Under the pieces are notes generated by a model. The model did no database searches. It worked only from the letters and a program-made list of their open reading frames with translations, and was not told the DNA's origin. The translations under genes and the position numbers were made by a program. From CAYFLR01 sp964343805 (lineage in GTDB: Bacteria; Bdellovibrionota_B; Oligoflexia; CAYFLR01), in NCBI GenBank assembly GCA_964343805.1, contig CAYFLR010000007.1:1-64000 (forward strand): a DNA stretch of 64,000 nucleotides, read 5' to 3'. Of this stretch, positions 1 through 7,257 are shown piece after piece (within the stretch, counting starts at the first letter, position 1; each line of letters begins with the position of its first letter).

Positions 1-69
1 GTGGTAACAATATTTTAGCAGAATCTTTCATGCCCCTTTTTTTGATGAAGAGCCTCTCCCAATCATTAC

Positions 70-426
70 GTGGATAATAAGGGAAATTTTAAAACCACCT
101 TTTCTTCATCAATGAAGATTGGAGCCTACTGGCTGAATGTCTTTAATGATGGAGCTTTCAATTTCTTGTTGGAGTTTGCCCAACAATTTATTTTTGTGGA
201 TGAAAGACTTAGTAAATCAAAGACCCTCAGTGGGCCAGAGCTCGCCATGACTATAGAGTTTCCTATCCAAAAGCATTATTCTGCAGACTTTAGGGGATCT
301 TCCACTACTGCCTTCTTTGTCAGGTCGGGAATTATATATACGGTTAAGAGAGCCACTCTGCTTGCTGGTTCTCCAGATCTTTTCAATGGTCAAAGTGTTT
401 CATTTGGCGTGCCCCTGCATTTCTAG
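70..426 (+). CDS. Small hypothetical protein with barrel-like C-terminus (possibly a fragment)
   Basis: GTG-initiated reading frame of 118 codons, not recognised. It has no signal peptide and no convincing ribosome binding site. Alternating polar and hydrophobic residues and a final Phe (ending SFGVPLHF) resemble the last strands of an outer-membrane beta-barrel, so it may be the 3' end of a longer gene broken by a frameshift near the window edge. A different frame is open from base 3 to a TAA at 75-77, which fits that idea but is too short to prove it. It converges on the gene at 642-1604 with hairpin array A between them. Confidence 0.35.
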   Translation: MDNKGNFKTTFSSSMKIGAYWLNVFNDGAFNFLLEFAQQFIFVDERLSKSKTLSGPELAMTIEFPIQKHYSADFRGSSTTAFFVRSGIIYTVKRATLLAGSPDLFNGQSVSFGVPLHF

Positions 427-443
427 TTGAATAATAACAGAAC

Positions 444-608
444 GGCCAGAAAACTCGTTAATAAAATATTAATGCATTCTCAGGCCATTTTTAACTCGAA
501 AAACGGCCAGAAAACCTTTTAATAGCTTATTAATGAAGTCTGAGACCGTTTTGGTAAGGAAAAGCGGCCAGAAAACTCGTTAATATTTTATTAACGGCTT
601 TTCAGGCC
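444..608. repeat. Three-copy tandem hairpin array A, 61-bp period
   Basis: Three imperfect palindromes start with GGCCAGAAAA at 444, 505 and 566, so the period is exactly 61 bp. Each unit is about 43 nt, opens with GGCC, closes with GGCC or GACC, and has a TTAATA/TATTAA-type core around a short loop. The third unit is nearly perfect. The middle unit extends its outer stem to AAAACGGCC pairing with GACCGTTTT (500-552). About 18 nt separate the hairpins. The array fills the space between two convergent reading frames. Array B near 33.4 kb has the same architecture with different outer stems. Confidence 0.85.
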
Positions 609-641
609 AAAACCATAGCCAAAACTGAGTTGCAAAAGCTC

Positions 642-1604
642 TTATATTCTCGTCATCAAAGCTAATTCTTTAGGGTGGGGTCCTAAATAGGATTGTTGTA
701 ATAAGTATTCAATATCTAGAATAGTTGAATAGTGTTTAATCAAGGTAATCGGTACAATGATGGGCACAATACCATTTCGGTAATCCAGGATAACAGCAGC
801 TATTTGCTGTTTAGTAAGCGAGTTCAGTTTTTTCTTAAAAAATCCAACCATATGTTGCATCACATTGACATTTTTGGCAATGGTGGATCGCTTCTTTAAA
901 GCAGTCATAAAGAGGTTTTCATACTCACTCACCACGGTTTTAATCGGACGCTTTTTAGCCTCAGCCACTATTACTCCCAGCTTTCTATAGGTGACTTCAC
1001 AATGACTCAAGATAGAGAATTTATGTGTGCTGTGAAACTCTACTAACTTCCCAACGGTGGGGCGATTTACTACTTGTGTTTGAAAGACATAGTAAGCAAA
1101 AACTCGACTCACCCAATTCTCTCGCAGAGCTGGATCGCAAAGCCTTCCTTCTTCTTCGACGGGTAGATTGGGAATTGCCTCCATGAGATGTTTAGCGAAC
1201 AGACCGATTCCACTATGTAAGGGACTTACCCCATGTCCGCGATAAATTTTAACTTTGCCCATGCCACAGGAAGGAGATTTCGACTTCAGAATATAACCAT
1301 AGATGGATTGTTTTTGAATCTTTTTAATACGCTTGCTAGCATACTTTTCCATTTGTGAGGTGATGTCAGCTTCCGTTTTGGGTTGGATTAAATGAGGATT
1401 TTTATCTCTTAATTCAAGGCGAAGTGTTGGTCTGGGAGTGCCCAGACCTAATTCAACTTCTGGACAAACAGGAATCCATTCAAAGTATTGCCCTAAGGTT
1501 CCAGTAATATATTTATCATGCTTATGACCGCCATTAAATCGTACACTTTCACCCAGCAGGCAAGATGAAATTCCTATTGGTATTTTGTCTTTTTCATGCA
1601 TCAT
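642..1604 (-). CDS. DUF523 and DUF1722 domain protein (YbgA-type)
   Basis: A 320-residue protein with an N-terminal DUF523 domain (motifs ISSCLLGESVRFNGGHK, PVCPEVELGLGTPRPTLRL, SPSCGMG) and a C-terminal DUF1722 domain (LVEFHSTHKF, DYRNGIVPIIVPITLIKH, YLGPHP). This two-domain arrangement is a known family; DUF523 resembles thiouracil desulfidases and DUF1722 is found in E. coli YbgA. The exact reaction is unknown. I start it at the ATG at 1604, 13 bp after the end of the upstream epimerase gene; the longer frame to 1709 would overlap that gene by 92 bp. Spacing implies an operon. In other bacteria such genes often sit beside photolyase and light-response genes, but none is in this window. Confidence 0.85.
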   Translation of the reverse strand: MMHEKDKIPIGISSCLLGESVRFNGGHKHDKYITGTLGQYFEWIPVCPEVELGLGTPRPTLRLELRDKNPHLIQPKTEADITSQMEKYASKRIKKIQKQSIYGYILKSKSPSCGMGKVKIYRGHGVSPLHSGIGLFAKHLMEAIPNLPVEEEGRLCDPALRENWVSRVFAYYVFQTQVVNRPTVGKLVEFHSTHKFSILSHCEVTYRKLGVIVAEAKKRPIKTVVSEYENLFMTALKKRSTIAKNVNVMQHMVGFFKKKLNSLTKQQIAAVILDYRNGIVPIIVPITLIKHYSTILDIEYLLQQSYLGPHPKELALMTRI

Positions 1605-1617
1605 ATCTAAACACCCT

Positions 1618-2988
1618 TTATGCGAAAATATCTGAGACCACTTTTTTACGGTAGGAGAATATTTTTTCAATATCTCTTTTGATAAAAAGGAACGCAACCA
1701 ACCGCCCAAGCATACCCATGGGGATTTTAAAATGGATCTTATCCCGGATTAAAGTTCCTTCCCCAAGTGGAAGAAAATCATGGGTATGGTGCCATATCTT
1801 ATAGGGACCTTTGAGCTGAAAATCTATGAATGATTTTTCTGGCTGAAAATCAATAATTTTTGAACGCCATAGGAGGGGGAGACCGTGAAGTCTCAGCCGG
1901 TAATCTATGATGCTGTCTTTTTGAATGGTGGGAGTCGACATGGACTCAACTTTAAAATGAAGAAAGGGAGGGGTTATTTTCTCTAAGTTTTTTTCAGTGG
2001 AGAAAAACTTCCACACCTTCTGTATATCCTGGGGAACCCACTGGGTGTACTCGATCGTAGTGGAATCTTTTTTGGGGGACTCTAATAAATCTCTCAAGGC
2101 GAGATCAATAGTGTTAAATTTTAATTTAAATCCATCTTTTTGAAGTCGTTCTGGAACAACTCTTTGACTCATAAGGATCAGTTCAGCCTTTTTTCCCAAA
2201 ACCAACTTTAACAGGAACGAGGGCACCTTAGCTGCCTCTATTCCTGAAAAGTGATTTAAAAGAGCTTTATGGAGTTGCCCATATGTTATGGGTTCGGGAG
2301 CGGTGAGATTATAGGTGCCTAAATACTTATTTTGATCGAGGGCTGCTAATATAAATCGGGATAAATCCTCAATATGAATCCAGCTGAAATACTGCTTGCC
2401 ACTTCCAACAGTGGCACCTACTCCCATATGATACGGCATCAGGATTTCATTTAATGCCCCCCCAGAGTTTCCTAATACCACTCCGATTCGCATAACCACT
2501 GAGCGAGTTTTTTGGGAGAGATTTGAAAGACCCGCTTCCCATTGCTTGCTGGTTCTGGCTAAGAAACCTTCACCTGAATCTAATTGTTCATTGATGACTT
2601 CTGAATCTCTGTCTCCATAGTAACCAATGGCTGAAGCCTGTAAAAGGTTAGATATCTGAAATTTGTTGGCTGCGAATACCACCTTGTCAGTAACCTTGAC
2701 TCTAGATTCTAAAATTCTTTTCTGCTTAGCGGCTGTCCATCGTCCTTGTCCAATAGATTCGCCTGCCAGATTAATAATGGATGAGACACCTTCTAATGCA
2801 CTATCCGGTATATCATCTTGTGCATTCCACTCAAACTGAACTGCTGGAAACGAAAGCGTGCTATCTTTTTTCATCTTGCGTGTCAGTAAATGGATCTCAT
2901 AACCTGCATTGACTAGCATTGGTCCCAGGTAGTTTCCAATAAATCCGCTTCCTCCAACCAGTAATACTTTCTTATTATTCATTGTCAT
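1618..2988 (-). CDS. TIGR01777-type NAD(P) epimerase fused to an SRPBCC domain
   Basis: A 456-residue protein. The first 300 or so residues form a Rossmann-fold extended SDR of the TIGR01777/YfcH type: GGSGFIG dinucleotide-binding loop near the start, INLAGESI, ASAIGYYGD and a C-terminal VVPERLQKDGF like DUF1731. The last 150 residues (from about YTQWVPQDIQKVWKFFS) look like an SRPBCC/START-like ligand-binding domain. Standard YfcH proteins are about 300 residues, so this is a fusion. Function is inferred as an oxidoreductase/epimerase of unknown substrate. The second ATG (2982) has better spacing from GGA than the first. It lies 13 bp upstream of the DUF523/DUF1722 gene. Confidence 0.85.
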   Translation of the reverse strand: MTMNNKKVLLVGGSGFIGNYLGPMLVNAGYEIHLLTRKMKKDSTLSFPAVQFEWNAQDDIPDSALEGVSSIINLAGESIGQGRWTAAKQKRILESRVKVTDKVVFAANKFQISNLLQASAIGYYGDRDSEVINEQLDSGEGFLARTSKQWEAGLSNLSQKTRSVVMRIGVVLGNSGGALNEILMPYHMGVGATVGSGKQYFSWIHIEDLSRFILAALDQNKYLGTYNLTAPEPITYGQLHKALLNHFSGIEAAKVPSFLLKLVLGKKAELILMSQRVVPERLQKDGFKLKFNTIDLALRDLLESPKKDSTTIEYTQWVPQDIQKVWKFFSTEKNLEKITPPFLHFKVESMSTPTIQKDSIIDYRLRLHGLPLLWRSKIIDFQPEKSFIDFQLKGPYKIWHHTHDFLPLGEGTLIRDKIHFKIPMGMLGRLVAFLFIKRDIEKIFSYRKKVVSDIFA

Positions 2989-3139
2989 TTTCCAAAATTT
3001 TTATTTCCGTCGAATAGAAGGGTAACACCTTAGTATTAAGATAGGGCTAATTGGTTATAAAGATTTATATACAACTTTTGATAAAAATCACCAATGACAT
3101 TTTCTTTGGGGGTTCTTTCTAAATCATAATAACTGAGAA

Positions 3140-5029
3140 CTAGGGCTGATAAAGATTAACCGTATCAATCACCCCATATAAGGTTGAATCAAGGCTGAAA
3201 TCACTCTTATCGATCCAATATCTAATCTCATCAATGTTTTGATTAAAACCTAAGTTGGGATCATAGACCTTGAGTTTAATAAAGTTTTGATCTTCGACAA
3301 AACCTACAATGAGAATAGCATGCTCCGCTCTCCTAGCTGAAGGCCTAAAAATCATCTTTACCGGACGATTCAGAGAGAGTTGATTTTTCATATTGAGGAG
3401 GGTTTTGGCATCGAGTTTGTCTCTCACAAAGTAAGCTGTAATGAGACTCTGCACTCCGTTCATCCTTTGATTTTCAATTAATAAGGTGCGGTAGAGATCT
3501 TGCTCATCAATGCTCTTGGTAAATTCTTTGATATTAGCAAAGCCAGGTACTGTGACCGATTCTCCACGGACCGCTCTTTGAAATAGGTAGAGATTGAAGG
3601 AGGCACTTTTTTTAGGGCGATGGGGTTTAAACTTAACATATCTCATTAACTGTTCTTGAACTCTTACTAGTCCATAACAAACACCTGCGGTACTTTCACC
3701 TTCATTAATTTTTTGCCCGTTGATAAATGATAGAGTGTCAGTGGATTTAAACTGAGTTAAATCGAATTCATCATCCTCTTCATAAACGAGATACGGAGTT
3801 AAATATAAATCACCTTTGATAATTTGATCTATATAGAGAATACTGATCTTGGAAAGCCTAAGTGCAGACTTTGATTGCCGTTTAAAGCTAATCGGTACCC
3901 CATCCCATAAGAAAACATTTTCGTTGTTTCCATAGCTGATTTCTTTGATTGGATGAGAGAAGGAGACTGGAAATTCTGCTCCGGTCACCGATTTTAAAAC
4001 AAATTCTAATTCAAAAAATACTTTGTTACTTCGGGTTATTAATTTCCCGCTTTCGTAGGCGAGAGGGAAAACATCGTCTAACACCTTATTTGTTTCCAGA
4101 TCTCTTAAACCGCCGATTAATAGTCCCTTGGGGTTACTCGCCAAATTTTTAATTTTAATTTGCTTATGATCTTTTTTGAATAACTGAAATAGTGAACTTC
4201 TTTTTTTTCTTAACTCGTAAGGAATGAGAGAATAGATCAATCTTCTGATGGCTTTGTTTAGCTTAGAGTTGTCTGCTTCTTTATAGAGTTTAGCCAGCTT
4301 GAGATATCCCACGGCTCTTCGATTAAATTGAATTTTTAACAATAAAGATTTTAGATCTGTTGTATTTATTTGACCCTGAAATGGCTCTAATAGGGGAATG
4401 TATTTTCTAACTATCTTATCTCGTATCGTTTTATAACCGTGTTCTATGGTGGTCTTCTTGATTAAGCCCTGCTTTTGCAAAAGGGTGGGAAGTTCGATGG
4501 GGATATTTGATTTAAAACTACCTAATTCGATCTTCAGAGATCTTTCTAAAATCTGGCCCACATTGCTGGAGCAATTATTAAAGAAGAAGTTGTAATCAAT
4601 ATCTTGATTTTGCATCAAGGATATATTTTCAATGACCGAGTCAATCTCTATTTGGGATACATCTAACTCATAATTTGTAAGATCTCTATTTTCTAGCTCC
4701 CGATGCTGGTAGGAGATCACCCTGACTCTTTCTAGTACGGTTTTTAATTTATAACTGGAACCTAAACCAACACCCCTAAAGTAGCTTATTTCATGAGGCA
4801 GTACATCCGCAACGAATTCTAAGACCACATCCTCTTGACTTAAACTGTTTTTACTAAATCTGAGATAGGCATGTCCAAAAGAAGACTGAGCTCTATTAAA
4901 AGGTGCTGCCACGGTCAGAGATAATTGACGGTACTCACCCTTTTGCAGTGTTAGATGGTCATTTGACAATCCAACACTTGCAATAAGAGTTTGAAATAAA
5001 ATAAGGAAAGTTAATTTAGATAAACTCAT
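3140..5029 (-). CDS. Exported DUF4105 protein with a second, C58-like papain-fold domain
   Basis: A 629-residue protein with a signal peptide (about 1-22). Residues 30-200 match the DUF4105/Lnb-type periplasmic domain: His53 in SSFGHAYLRF and Cys153 in YNFFFNNCSSNVGQIL are the expected permuted papain-like Cys/His pair. The C-terminal third carries a second potential cysteine-protease triad: Cys451 in STAGVCYGL, His570 in RAEHAILIVGF and Asp590 in VYDPNLG. That order and local sequence resemble the YopT/C58 family; this is inference from motifs. The protein is probably periplasmic or surface-exposed. It follows the small gene at 5045-5467 by 15 bp, so the two are likely co-transcribed. I see no clear Shine-Dalgarno sequence. 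Confidence 0.75.
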   Translation of the reverse strand: MSLSKLTFLILFQTLIASVGLSNDHLTLQKGEYRQLSLTVAAPFNRAQSSFGHAYLRFSKNSLSQEDVVLEFVADVLPHEISYFRGVGLGSSYKLKTVLERVRVISYQHRELENRDLTNYELDVSQIEIDSVIENISLMQNQDIDYNFFFNNCSSNVGQILERSLKIELGSFKSNIPIELPTLLQKQGLIKKTTIEHGYKTIRDKIVRKYIPLLEPFQGQINTTDLKSLLLKIQFNRRAVGYLKLAKLYKEADNSKLNKAIRRLIYSLIPYELRKKRSSLFQLFKKDHKQIKIKNLASNPKGLLIGGLRDLETNKVLDDVFPLAYESGKLITRSNKVFFELEFVLKSVTGAEFPVSFSHPIKEISYGNNENVFLWDGVPISFKRQSKSALRLSKISILYIDQIIKGDLYLTPYLVYEEDDEFDLTQFKSTDTLSFINGQKINEGESTAGVCYGLVRVQEQLMRYVKFKPHRPKKSASFNLYLFQRAVRGESVTVPGFANIKEFTKSIDEQDLYRTLLIENQRMNGVQSLITAYFVRDKLDAKTLLNMKNQLSLNRPVKMIFRPSARRAEHAILIVGFVEDQNFIKLKVYDPNLGFNQNIDEIRYWIDKSDFSLDSTLYGVIDTVNLYQP

Positions 5030-5044
5030 AATTAGTTTCGGTGT

Positions 5045-5467
5045 CTATTTAACTTCAGGTTTTTCAACTGAAAGCTTTACTTTTCCTTCGGTCAATGATT
5101 GAGCTAATTTTGATATTGAAACTCCGGCTTTTTTAGCTGCAGCATTTAATAATTCATAACCCGTTTCAGAGATTTTTCCTGCTTTTTCATCTTCCAGATA
5201 GTTTTCAGCTTGAGTGGTTAACACTGCCAAAGTTTCCTCTTGGTTGAGTTCAACTTCACTATCTCCGATAATAATAGTTGGTAAAGATGTGGTAATGACA
5301 ATGGGGCAAATGTGAGGATCTTTTTCCCATGCATAGGGTCCTAGACAGCCTAGTTGTCCTTCGAGTAACGTTTTGGTTTCACTTTTTGGTTCATCTCTTA
5401 CTTCTTTACAATTGGATACCACAAGACTAAAAAAAGCGATTAATACGATGTAAATAGTAACTCTCAT
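5045..5467 (-). CDS. Small putative lipoprotein
   Basis: A 140-residue protein, not recognised. The N-terminus is a hydrophobic segment followed by SLVVSNCKE, a possible lipobox with an unusual Asn just before the Cys. The mature part is acidic and contains two more Cys (GCLGPYAW, HICPIV) and an Ala/Lys-rich helical tail. A good ribosome binding site (AAAGGGAG) precedes the ATG at 5467. It is first in a two-gene unit with the DUF4105/C58-like protein, so it could be a partner or inhibitor of that enzyme; this is speculation from position only. Confidence 0.7.
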   Translation of the reverse strand: MRVTIYIVLIAFFSLVVSNCKEVRDEPKSETKTLLEGQLGCLGPYAWEKDPHICPIVITTSLPTIIIGDSEVELNQEETLAVLTTQAENYLEDEKAGKISETGYELLNAAAKKAGVSISKLAQSLTEGKVKLSVEKPEVK

Positions 5468-5610
5468 TATTTTATCTCCCTTTGAAGTGAAAATAGATAA
5501 CTCCTAGACCCAAGTAGAATGAAATGCAATTAATGGGCCAACGGATGGGATATGAGGATGACTGTCAAAATCGTTGATAATTAAGAAGAAATTCTTACCT
5601 AGACTTTTAA

Positions 5611-5624
5611 AGTCCCGAGGGACT
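5611..5624. promoter_or_regulatory. 14-bp inverted repeat between divergent genes
   Basis: AGTCCCGAGGGACT is a near-perfect palindrome flanked by TTTAA and TTTAAA. It lies in the 265-bp space between the divergently transcribed small lipoprotein gene and the outer-membrane-type gene, so it may be an operator or a leader hairpin. No regulator can be named. Confidence 0.45.
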
Positions 5625-5663
5625 GTTTAAAAAATGGACATTTTAGTTGCGAGTTAGATACTC

Positions 5664-5692
5664 TTTTTACAATGTTGGGAAGTCAATATAAT
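5664..5692 (+). promoter_or_regulatory. Possible sigma70-type promoter
   Basis: A TATAAT hexamer at 5687-5692 has a T-rich -35-like element (TTTTTACA, 5664-5671) 15 to 17 bp upstream, depending on the register. It sits about 40 bp upstream of the ATG at 5733. The -10 match is exact and the -35 is weak. Confidence 0.4.
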
Positions 5693-5732
5693 ATCATGTA
5701 CTTAGCTCTTATTTCAGCGTATAATTTGGACT

Positions 5733-6635
5733 ATGTTGAAAGCCGCTCTTACCCTCATACTCATGTGTTTATTATGCTCTCACTATGAACTTTATGCCCA
5801 AAAGCGCATGAAAAAGTCTAAAAGGGGAGCTAAAAGGGCAAAAAAATCAAAAACCATTAAAAAAGAAGGCTTTTGGCCTCGGTTTTCCCAAATGATGATT
5901 GATCAATTGACTGGTGTCGAAGTGAGCTATTATGCTGGATCAACCAAAGCATTGTCCCATATTGGAGACGGTGGTAATGAAGAAGTGGTTGCTAGTGGGG
6001 ATCAGAAAATAAGTGGTTTCTCTGCCAGTATTTATAATCCAAAGAGAGGTTTTTACCTCTCTTTTTATCCCTCGTTCATCACTCAAAGAATTTCCATAAG
6101 TGACTTTGCGAAAGATGTCCCCATAACCCATGAACCAGGAAAGGACAGTATACCTGCGGTAATCACCGACTTTGCATCCGGTCATAAGATGGATTCTGAC
6201 TTGCAAAATGTTTACGATTTGGATTTTTTCTCCCTTCACTTGGTTGCCGCTGTGGGCTACCTCTATTCCACTCGATGTAAATCACGGATGATTTGCTTTT
6301 ATTTGGAGGGACGCCTCGCTTCTCACCTGCTGGATTCCACTTGGATGATGGTTGATGTGGGGAAGGAGCGTTTTGATGGGTATCGTTTTAATTTTTGGCA
6401 ATCCCTCGGCTATGGAATAAACTCTGGTCTCCGTTTTCCTAAAGTGAAGATGACCCTCGATGTGGGCTATCTATGGTTTTTTTCACCAGAAATGCAGCTC
6501 CCTGATAATGTGGAATTTCAAGGTCCTATTATATATGACCAGAGTAATAATATTTTTAAAAGATCAAGAATTTTAGTGAATATGATCGAGTTTAGCAGTC
6601 AGGTTTATTCTGTGACGGTGGGATATAAATTTTAA
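5733..6635 (+). CDS. Putative outer-membrane beta-barrel protein
   Basis: A 300-residue protein, family not recognised. It has a signal peptide (about 1-22, ending in LYAQ), then a very basic Lys/Arg stretch (about 23-45), then alternating strands rich in aromatic residues (YAGSTKAL, FYLSFYPSFI, CFYLEGRLAS, MTLDVGYLWFF). It ends YSVTVGYKF; a terminal Phe with alternating hydrophobics is the classic signature recognised by the BAM machinery. I infer a small barrel. The lipoprotein gene begins 19 bp downstream, suggesting co-transcription. Confidence 0.7.
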   Translation: MLKAALTLILMCLLCSHYELYAQKRMKKSKRGAKRAKKSKTIKKEGFWPRFSQMMIDQLTGVEVSYYAGSTKALSHIGDGGNEEVVASGDQKISGFSASIYNPKRGFYLSFYPSFITQRISISDFAKDVPITHEPGKDSIPAVITDFASGHKMDSDLQNVYDLDFFSLHLVAAVGYLYSTRCKSRMICFYLEGRLASHLLDSTWMMVDVGKERFDGYRFNFWQSLGYGINSGLRFPKVKMTLDVGYLWFFSPEMQLPDNVEFQGPIIYDQSNNIFKRSRILVNMIEFSSQVYSVTVGYKF

Positions 6636-6654
6636 ATCATGGGAAGATAGGCTA

Positions 6655-7140
6655 ATGAAAATTCACTCGCTATCAAGTTTACAAAGGTTTTTTATTATTC
6701 TTGCAATTGCCATTTGTATTGGATCCTTTCACTGCGGTTCCAATGAGAGCTATCATGATGCACCCAGTCGAATAATAACCATCACTTTTGAAAATAAGAG
6801 TCAGTTTGATATTCATCATATTTTTCTCTATCCTCCAGATCAGACTTATCTCAATCAAGAATCCAAAATTACTCAACCCCTTTCTCCGGGTAACATAAAT
6901 AAGATCAGCGTTAATGCATCCACCTATTTAGCAACTGTGACAAGACGTAAGAACAAAGATGGGCCCTTAATCGGTCTTACTACAGCTTATATACTAGAGG
7001 CCAACTCCTCTCTCTGGTTAGAGTGTTATGATGATTCTTTTCGATTAAGGAAGGATTCTTTCCCCACCCTAGATAATAATAACCAGGGGGTACTAAGCAG
7101 TAGCAATAACAGTAATAACAATAATAATAACGGTCAATAG
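6655..7140 (+). CDS. Putative lipoprotein with Asn-rich tail
   Basis: A 161-residue protein, not recognised. The hydrophobic N-terminus ends in IGSFHCGSN, a plausible lipobox. The middle is a small beta-rich domain (TFENKSQFDIHHIFLYP). The C-terminus is an Asn/Ser homopolymer-like tract encoded by AAT/AAC repeats (about 7099-7137), which could be slippage-prone. It lies 19 bp after the outer-membrane-type gene and may be its partner. Confidence 0.7.
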   Translation: MKIHSLSSLQRFFIILAIAICIGSFHCGSNESYHDAPSRIITITFENKSQFDIHHIFLYPPDQTYLNQESKITQPLSPGNINKISVNASTYLATVTRRKNKDGPLIGLTTAYILEANSSLWLECYDDSFRLRKDSFPTLDNNNQGVLSSSNNSNNNNNNGQ

Positions 7141-7257
7141 AACCGACCGAACTAGATTAACACGTGAATAATTCAGCAATATTTGATATTCTAGAAGGGT
7201 TGTAAATCAAAATGATTCTGTTTAATAGAGCTTAAACCTGAAAATGAGTGTGCATAA

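Noticed and set aside
3..77. Coding fragment at the left edge
   Set aside because: An open frame of 24 codons with no recognisable motif; too short to call.
444..608. CRISPR array
   Set aside because: Repeats with regular spacing, but each unit is a long hairpin, only three copies exist, the spacers are short and related, and no cas gene is present.
444..608. Ordinary transcription terminators
   Set aside because: Possible for array A, which lies between convergent genes, but array B has the same design upstream of divergent genes and stems lack consistent T runs.
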